A DNA stretch of 64,000 nt from positions 6,901,224-6,965,223 of the forward strand of contig NC_045141.1 of assembly GCF_008831285.2 (NCBI RefSeq), given 5' to 3'. The DNA is from Nymphaea colorata. Its lineage: Eukaryota > Streptophyta > Magnoliopsida > Nymphaeales > Nymphaeaceae. A program made the translations under genes and the position numbers. Numbering within the stretch: the stretch's first letter is position 1; the number at the start of each line of letters is the position of its first letter. The notes beneath the pieces are model-generated. The model saw only the letters and a program-made list of their open reading frames with translations, had not been told where the DNA came from and made no database searches. Below, piece by piece: positions 56,191-64,000 of the stretch.

Positions 56191-57119
56191 CTGAGGTTCA
56201 TTTGCACAGTTAGTTGAGTGCAGTTGGAAGAAATGCAACAGGCAAGACTCAAGGGTGAATCTATCTTATCTACCCTTAATTTCCTTTGCTTTTGCCTCAA
56301 TGTCCTTTCATTTCCTTCGTTTTTCTTTCAATTTCTTTTAGTTTCTAACTGTCACTTGCTTTTCTTGGACAAGTTAGTTTCTACACCGTTAGATTATGTT
56401 TGCAAATCATGTATTCATTTCTATCACATAAGCTCTTCCTTTTTAATAAAAGCAACATGAAGTTGGAGGTTTAGGTGATCATTCTTTTGGTCATGAAACT
56501 TATCATGGTATTATTGCTTAGTCGAAATAAAGACAGTTTTCCTTTTCATGCAAGCGGCAACTAGGCAGACCGATACCAGTGCATGCCAAGAGAGTTGTTA
56601 CACCTACTGAACTGATCTTGACTTCCATCATACATATATACCCACACTGTCTAGCCAGGTGAAGTGAAACCTTCACTCTATAAGAAGAAGTACCGAAGCA
56701 TGGCCATAATAAAAGATTATAGTCTAGATCAACCTCAAACTGCCCCGTGAGGATTATGGTTGTTTACTAGTTCTCTCAAGTCTCAAGTCATCACATATAA
56801 TTCGAGTTTTTGAATGAAAATTCAACTTCTGCGTTTTCTATCTGTTTATCTGTGGAATAAATTAATCACACATGATAGTTGCATGTAGAAGATACTTCAT
56901 TTTTGGATACATAGGCACCAATACCTTGAAGGTCCTTACGCCCTACTCTATCGATGTGGATGAATTCATGGATATTATACAATTGAGTGTTACCTTCACC
57001 ACTTACATTTGGTAGAGTGGTCACTAAATCAGATCAAATGCTAGACGGAGGCAGCTTGAATTCTCAAATTTCATAATCAAAGAAAAAATCAAATTTTGAA
57101 ATTGACTACTTTGGTTTTG

Positions 57120-57480
57120 AAAATGACTTCTTCTTTGTCTTCTTCTTTTGTTTTTTCTCTTCCTATTGCTTACTTGCTTCCTTCTTTTTTTCGTCTTCTT
57201 CGTTTTTCATTATCTTCTTCCTTTCTCTTTCTTTTTTTTTTTTTTATTTCTATTCTCCTTCTTCTTCTTCGTTTATTGTTATTATTACTATGCTTCTTCT
57301 TCTTCTTGTTCTATTCTCCTTGCATCTTCTTCTTCTTCCATTTGGCTTTCTTCTTCTTCTTTTGTTTTCCTTTTCTTCCGTTCTTCTTCTTACTCTTCCT
57401 TTTTTTTTTTGTTTGTTCTTCTCCTTCTTCTCTCCCATTTTTCTTTTTTCGTTTGTTTTTCTTCTTCTTTGCGTGTTTGG
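57120..57480. repeat. Pyrimidine-rich (CTT)n-like low-complexity tract
   Basis: Almost all T and C on the plus strand, with many TTCTTCTTC runs. Open frames here encode only F/L/S or, on the other strand, K/E/R, and are artefacts of composition. Confidence 0.92.
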
Positions 57481-58255
57481 CTTTTATTATTCATTTTCGT
57501 AATTTCTTAATTTTGTTTTATTTATCACAATCTCCATCGTAAATTATTTTCTCTAATTATATTGTTTACATGTAAAATTTTTCAATCTTACATGCAAAAT
57601 GCAATAAATGGGATGTCGTTGCCTGCTCTACTCCCTGTGTGGGATTTCGAGAAATAGGACGCAACCTATCAATATGAGGTTTGACTGGTCCCAGTGCTTT
57701 TGCCAAGGTTAATTAGACCAAGAACTAGAATAAAATGCTCAAATTCCTAAGTATAAATGTTGTCCAAAAACACAAGAAAGCAAACGTGCCCTAATTTTGA
57801 AATCATGTATGTTTTGAAATCTAAATAAATTGTAGACTTATGAACAAGAAGAATTAGATCTTAATGTCTATTCATGTCTAGATCATCATAGATCAAGGCA
57901 AATCAAGGTCCTAAATCTAATATGATGCATCCAAAACTAAGTCTTCAGGAGTCCAATCTCTATTAGGATTGGGGTGTAGAACATGGACCTATTAGGAGAA
58001 AACTGGATCTGAATCCAAAACTTATAATCATTATTTAAGAGATTTTGTATGATTCTTGTTCTAAATTGAAATGAGATGTGTTATAGAAGTCCAAGATATC
58101 ATATCATGTTATTGGGAATGAGGATCCCAAATCCAACCTCAAAGATCTAATAAATTTAATCCAAATGAGGAAACATATCCAAATATGATAATTGCATGGT
58201 TTAAAGTTTTATATTTGAGCTAGATTCTATGGGAAGTCATCTAAGGTTCATGATC
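57481..58255. other. Non-coding AT-rich DNA
   Basis: No gene or boundary recognised. Confidence 0.4.
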
Positions 58256-58257
58256 AA

Positions 58258-58640
58258 ATACTCGTTGCTTTGAAATTCGATCCAAGATCAAAGATCTAAA
58301 ATCAAAATCCATGATCTGAAATCTAAGATCCATAATCTATGGTCTGAAATCCATAATTGATATGTATGATTCGAGACTCATATGGGAACTCAGATTCAAA
58401 ATGCAAGGTCTAAAATCCAAGATTCAAATGTAAGATTTGAGATCCAAAATATGAGATCCAAGATCCATAATATAAGATCCAAAATCTCATATTTGGGATC
58501 CAAAATCCAATACATGAGATCCAAATCCAAGTAGGTAGACTTGGGTTATTGTCATGGTTTATGTCAACGTAAGGTTTATGATTTGAATCCAATACTTGGA
58601 ATTGAGATTCAAGATCCAAATGAGCTAAGCGTAAGCTGGT
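58258..58640. repeat. Irregular minisatellite of GATCCAAAATC-like units
   Basis: Variants of AGATCCAAAATC, AAATCCAAGATC and ATCCATAATCTAAGATC follow each other at 10-20 base steps. The complementary-style words GATCTGGAT and GGATCTA appear at 60250-60400. Confidence 0.8.
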
Positions 58641-58816
58641 CAAAATGATTGAGCTTGGTATTGGCTAATGCTAGATTTGAACCTTTTTGAGATGGGTTTG
58701 ACTGTAATAAATGTGTTTGGTTTTTGTCAAACCATATGATATAGGATATCTACTTCATTCATTTCATATGAATGAACATTTAAAGAAGCTTGATTAGACC
58801 TAGGTTATGGTACTAG

Positions 58817-58858
58817 GTTCACACGTAGTAGACTCTAGTTCACACGTAGTAGACTCTA
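58817..58858. repeat. 21-bp tandem duplication
   Basis: GTTCACACGTAGTAGACTCT occurs at 58817 and again at 58838. Confidence 0.95.
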
Positions 58859-58859
58859 A

Positions 58860-61200
58860 GTTCGGTCGGAGCGACGCTTTAGAGAGTTGAACTAGGATTA
58901 GACACCATGCCTGCATGGCCTAGGGGTTTTGAAATCATTTTTAAAACATTGATTTTTAAAACATTTTAGAGAACTATGATTTGAAATTGTGTGAGAACCA
59001 AGCAGGATTTAGGTTTTCACATACTCGGGCTGATGCACACAAGGTATGCTACTAGGCTGACCTAGTCTGGTTTTAGACATGGGGTGCAAGGTGGTTCAGT
59101 GCATATTAAAATAGATGTACAACACATGATTAAAAAAAAAATGAAAGAAAACTGCATTCTAATGTGCATGCTTTAAGTAAAACTAAGTAAACAAAAGCAA
59201 AAAATTTAAAGAGACAAGAAAGACATAAACATATTTGACCCTTATGCCCAACCTAAAGATATTAAAATAAATCTAATCTAGAAAATAAACATGCTAAACT
59301 ACAACATTTTCAAACCAACTTACAAAAATAAACTAAGATAGACATGCTAAAAGCAAAAAGAAAGCTAAACTGAACATGCTAAAAGCAAAAAGAAAATTTT
59401 AATAAACATGCATAGAGAAAAGCCTTAAATTGCAAATGAAAAAAAGAAAGAAGATGAAAAAGAAATTACCTGAAGCTGTTGCCCTGTCTAAGCCTTCTCC
59501 CACAACCTCTAAACTTGAGTTTGCTTGGCCTTAGATTGAGTACTAATGCAACTTGAACCAAGACTTAGACCGAATCTCTAAAAGTTTTACATGTTTTTAG
59601 CTAAACCTTTTTTGAGTACCTAGTTGAAATTTTACCATCTTGTTGCTTCTATAAGAATAACTCAAGTGTGTAGAGCTAAATGGAGGAAGCAAACCTATTT
59701 ATAGGACAAAGAACGGGCAAACCCCTTTCTCCTCATTGATAATAGAACTAAACTTTCTCCCTCTTCTCTCTCATGTTCAAGCCTCGAAAGCATATGTTAA
59801 AATCATGATTTTAATGGAATTTTGTTTGTTGCGATCTTGTTCAGACTCTACATTCAATTCTATAAAAAGCAACATGTACACGAAGAACTGCTGATCAATT
59901 CTTGATGAAGTATTTGGATTGATCTCGAGTCTGGAGAATGAATAATGCGAACATATGAAGGGGATGAAACACACTTTTAAATTTTATTCTAAAACTTGAT
60001 GTAAATCAGAAAAATGTTAGTTTCAACCACATACGGATAATGATTTTGATTATATCAGCACAATAGAGCCCAACAATGAATTTCACACGTTTCAAGTGCT
60101 TTCATATGCATGGACTGAGAAAATCATGATCCATTTTTAAAATATAATGTGCATTAAGATCACATGTGGACCCTAGTTCTGGATTTGATGTTGAAACCCA
60201 AATTAGGTCTAAGTCCAAGGAAAATCCTAGAAGATGGATATAAATGTGGTATTGAAATTTGGATTATGATTTGATATATGGGATGTGGACTAGGGATAAT
60301 GGATCTAGGTCTATAAAAATAGAACAGATTCGAGACCTGGATATGAGATCCAGATATCGAAATAGGACATGGATCTATGATCTGGATCATAAATATGAAA
60401 TAGAAATTTGAAAATAGCATAGACCTAGACATGGCTCGTGTTGGACTCGATGGGTTCAAGCTACATGAAATGGGCTAGACCTGGGCTAGGTTCAATATTG
60501 AAAAATTGGGTTCAAACCTAGATTAGGTGTAGGTTCATTGGGCTCAACCTAGGTGTTGTTTTTGAAAAATAAAGTTTTAATGAGAAATTGAGGTAGGTTG
60601 AGTCTATGCTCAAGCGTCCTTGATCTATGGAATGTATATGAAAAGCTGACTAAGATTCATGAGGCTTCTAATTTATGTTTAAAAAACATATGTGCATGAC
60701 AACCAATGAACAAAATACCCTTGCGTGTGATTAGAGCTAAAATGGGTTCAAATAAAGGGATTGGATTGAACTAAGGTGCTAGAATAAAAGAATATCATAA
60801 ACTAAGGTACATGTGTCCCAAATTCTATGTTTATGCAGATGAATACACCTCAAAAAGAAATGACCATTTTAACCATATTTGTATTTCTAGAGTTCCAAAT
60901 GAATTTTATCGATCTAACTAAACCAACCTATGGTCAAGATCTTAAATAGGCTCTAGTTAAAATCTTGCTAAAAATTCACCTAGATTGCTTTAAAAACAAA
61001 AAACAAATTTTTATCAAGCTATTTGCAGCACGTTTACAAAGAGAAATTGAGGAAGGTCATAAAAATCTTACTTTTATTGGAATATTCACTGTGGAACTCG
61101 GGGTGCTTGAAAAAAACTACTTACCTATAAGGACATGCCAAAAGATCAGAAAAATTCGTTTTAATTTTGTAAACTTGTTCTCAACAGTAGTTTATAGAGT
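58860..61200. other. Non-coding repeat-rich DNA
   Basis: Includes a short duplication (ACATGCTAAAAGCAAAAAGA at about 59342 and 59374) and a GGATCTAGG/GATCTGGATC-rich segment at 60160-60460. No coding motif found. Confidence 0.45.
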
Positions 61201-61511
61201 ATAGCAAGTACTAGGAATGAGACTGAACTAAGAGAGTAATAAGCCACACAACCATACACTTGGCGACAACACAACCAGCTCCAATATTGACACTGGATGA
61301 CATCACGCCCATGCCAACAAGATTATCGCTGGAGGAGATCACGTCCATTCCAACAACATCAGATTCAAAATTGTACTTAAAAGAGATCATGCCCATGCTA
61401 AAGATAACGTCCATCTCAGTATGGCAACTATCTCAGAAAAAGGGGAAATTCAAGATTTTGTAAATCAATTAAATCCCAAGAAATGTGAGACTGATATGTG
61501 CGCAGATTGAG

Positions 61512-61518
61512 TATAAAT
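61512..61518 (+). promoter_or_regulatory. Candidate TATA box of the Copia LTR
   Basis: TATAAAT about 140 bases before the primer binding site, a usual place in a Copia 5' LTR. Confidence 0.4.
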
Positions 61519-61650
61519 AAAATCTCTTGTCTTGTGAAAATTAACAAAGAAGGGATATTTCCTATCTAGACATAAATTAAAAGTCGAACCACGTTAAACG
61601 GTGTCTTCTCCTCTTTTACTGTCTTCTCTTCTTTGGTGTGTGGTTTTCTA

Positions 61651-61662
61651 TGGTATCAGAGA
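61651..61662 (+). promoter_or_regulatory. Primer binding site of the Copia element (tRNA-Met)
   Basis: TGGTATCAGAGA, matching the initiator tRNA-Met 3' end at 11 of 12. It lies 17 bases before the first gag ATG (61679). The 5' LTR must end just before it, but its start cannot be fixed because the 3' LTR is outside the window. Confidence 0.85.
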
Positions 61663-61678
61663 TCGGTTATTCATAAAT

Positions 61679-64000
61679 GGCATCTCAACCACTAACACCA
61701 GAAGGAAACTCCTACAGTATGGCTGCGGCATCACCAAAACTGGATCCGACACCATGAATCTGCCGCTTTCAGGCCTGATCTCCTCCATCATACCTGCTCC
61801 CACTAGTCTTCAGCATTTCCTATCCATAAAATTGTCTTTCGACAACTACTTCCTTTGAAAATCTCAGTTCATTCATATGCTTAAGAGTTATAATATGATG
61901 GGATATATTTATGGGTCATTCAAGTGTCGAGACGAGTTCTTGTCCAGTGAAAATGACAATGGAACAAATTTAAATCCAGCCTTTCTGGAATGGAATCGAG
62001 GTGATCAACTTCTACTAAGTTGGATCATCTCATCGTTAAGTGAAGTACATAGTCAAGTCATTGGTCTTGATTCATCGTACAAATCTTGGACCACTATAAA
62101 GCGTATCTACGCTGCTCAGTTTAGAGCAAAGGTGCAAAAACTAAAATATGCCCTGCAAAACCTGAAAAAGGGAACTGAATCTATAACAACATATTTTCAC
62201 AAGGCCAAAGGCATAGTTCATCAATTTGCTACGGCCTCCAAACGAATCGACGAAGAGGATCTTGTTATGAACATTCTCTCTGGACTTCCCACCGAGGAAT
62301 ATGGTACTCTGAAAATTTCCTTGTGCACTCGCGTCAATGATATAAATTTCAAGGAGTTATATTCTTTATTTCTTATTCAAGAAAATCTGAAATTTCGAAA
62401 TCTAGAAATTTTGAAGACCCTTCAGCCTATATAGTGCATCGACAAAATTTCAAGAATCATAACTATCGTGGAAAAATTGAACAGCAAAGAGGGCATCCAA
62501 GAAACCATCATCAGGATAAATCTCTTAGTTGTCATGCTTGTGGGAATCGTGGACATTTTGCTTCTCATGCCAAACTGTATGTCAAGTTTACAGGAAACCA
62601 GGACATGGTGTATTAAATTGCAAATTATATAAATTTCAAAAGGAATCATCTTTCCCAAAAGCTTATCATATGGAAACTATACCTCATACTGATGACAGAT
62701 CTTGGTATCCAGACATCGGCACTACCCATCACGTGACTGCCGACCTAAATAACCTATTTGTTCATTCAAAATATCGTGGGCAGGATCAGTTGAGAGTTGG
62801 AAATGGTGCTAGTCTTCAAATAAAAAATGTTGGTCATGTTTCTCTACAGCTCGGACTCAAAATTTTTTAATAAATAATGTGCTGCATGTTCCTACTATTT
62901 CCAAGAATCTACTATCTTTGCATAAATTTGACTATGACAATGATGTTATTTTTGAATTTGACACAAATCATTGATATGTTAAGAATCGGACAACGGGGGG
63001 GGGGGGGGGGGGACTTTTGGAGGGAGCAAATAAAGGAGGCTTATATCAGCTAAAGTTATAACAATATGCAGCTTGCTAGAAAATAGCACTTGTGGGAGAA
63101 CGGGCCTTAGTTGATAATTGGCACTGTCGAATGGGACATCCTAATTGTAGAACTGTGATGCATGTTTTGAATAAATTTAATTTACCTATTGACAGCAAGT
63201 TTTATAATAAGATATGTGATGCATGTCAAAAAGGGAAAAGTCATGCTCTTCCTTTTGCATTGAAACAACATAAGATTGATGCTCCACTTGATTTGATTTT
63301 CACTGATGTTTGAGGGCCATCAGCTACTTCATCTTTACATGGTTATAGCTACTATGTTAACTTTATGGATGCATTCTCTCGCTTTTCTTGGATATACATT
63401 ATCAACAATAGATCAGATGTTCTCTCTGTTTTTAAAACTTTTTAAGTTATGGTAGAATGACAATTTGATCAAAAAATCAAGCCACAAAGCGAGTACAGAG
63501 GAGAATATCAAATTGTTTCCACCTACCTCAAACAAATTGGTATTGTTCATAAAGTAGCTTGTCTACATGCTTACCAGCAAAATGGCAGCATAGAAAGCAA
63601 ACATAGACATATAGTTGACATCGGGTTGACGCTTCTCGCACATGCAAACTTGCCTTATAAATATTGGGATTTTGCCTTTAGAACTGCTGTCTTCTTGATC
63701 AATAAAGTGCCAACTCAGGTTCTTAAAATTAAGTCACCTTATCAAATTTTGTTCAAAAACTCTCCAGATTATAAATTTTCAAAGTTTTTTGGATGTGCTT
63801 GCTATTCATGTCTACGTGATTTCAACTCTCACAAATTGCAGTTTCGCAGCAAACAATATGTCTTTTTTGGTTCCAGCAGCATGCACAAAGGATACATTGC
63901 TTCGATCAAGATACGAGCAAACTTCTTATCAATAGACATGTGGTATTTGATGAAGGTGTATACCCCTTCAAAATCTCGGCGTCATCAACCAAACCCAATG
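61679..64000 (+). pseudogene. Ty1/Copia gag-pol, 5' part, decayed and cut by the window end
   Basis: Domains run in Copia order on the plus strand. A gag N-terminal block starts at 61679. The main gag (UBN2-type) frame is 61877-62434 (FLEWNRGDQLLLSWI, YFHKAKGIVHQFATASKR, GLPTEEYGTL). Zinc knuckles are near 62529-62625 (CHACGNRGHFASH, then KPGHGVLNC). The protease motif WYPDIGTTHHVT (62704-62739) has I in place of the S/T of the active D-S/T-G. The GAG-pre-integrase block is at 63092-63240 (WHCRMGHPN, CDACQKGKSHALPF). The integrase core follows from about 63280 (TDV-stop-GP, YVNFMDAFSRFSWIY, EYRGEY, NGSIESKHRHIVD). Stops at 61757, 62432, 63311 and elsewhere, with several frame shifts, show it is dead. 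Reverse transcriptase and RNase H would lie beyond 64000. Joined sequence is not reconstructed here. Confidence 0.9.
62995..63012. repeat. Poly-G tract of 18 bases inside the Copia frame
   Basis: A pure G run inserted between the pol blocks. It disrupts the expected coding sequence. Confidence 0.95.

Noticed and set aside
57096-57542. 148- and 120-codon frames rich in F, L and S
   Set aside because: Pure product of a pyrimidine-rich low-complexity tract; both strands are open.

Overview
The window is plant nuclear DNA, almost certainly from a flowering plant that is not a grass. The evidence is GT-AG introns, one multi-exon leucine-rich-repeat receptor kinase, and many plant-type transposons (hAT, CACTA, FAR1-type Mutator, PIF/Harbinger-like TIR elements, Copia). 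Overall it is AT-rich and gene-poor. I cannot name the species.

Layout. 1-6.4 kb: a 5.5 kb hAT element bounded by a perfect 8-bp target-site duplication, with a broken transposase, followed by a short hAT-type MITE. 6.4-11.3 kb: non-coding, with a long TA microsatellite, an inverted repeat and a MITE-like remnant. 11.3-15.2 kb (minus strand): the only convincing intact host gene, an 11-exon NIK-type (LRR subfamily II) receptor kinase of 648 residues, with a candidate TATA box just upstream. 15.3-20.1 kb: intergenic, with several MITEs, one with a clear 8-bp duplication. 20.1-22.5 kb: a TIR-bounded element carrying the C-terminal end of a glycoside hydrolase 81 (endo-1,3-beta-glucanase) gene, plus a cluster of palindromes near one end. 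25-36.6 kb: a Mutator district with a degenerate FAR1-type transposase, two decayed Ulp1-like (C48) protease fragments on opposite strands, and three unrelated tandem arrays with periods near 176, 180 and 260 bp. 36.9-41 kb: local duplications and microsatellites. 41.4-42.9 kb (minus strand) and 53.7-54.7 kb (plus strand): the N-terminal and C-terminal parts of CACTA (TNP2) transposases in opposite orientation. 45.9-46.9 kb: a probable hAT-type non-autonomous element. 47.25-49.27 kb: a GC-rich non-autonomous LTR retrotransposon with two about 705-bp LTRs, an initiator-tRNA-Met primer binding site and a polypurine tract around only about 0.6 kb of interior. 50-56 kb: fragments of a C2H2 zinc-finger gene and a PPR (MRL1-like) gene, and some unidentified exon-like blocks on the minus strand. 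57-61 kb: pyrimidine-rich and GATCCAAAATC-like minisatellites. 61.6-64 kb: the 5' part of a decayed Copia retrotransposon running off the window.

Only the NIK gene looks functional. Everything else recognisable is transposon, transposon-captured host sequence or tandem repeat. All gene models come from reading splice sites and protein motifs by eye. No similarity search was run, so family names rest on remembered motif patterns.
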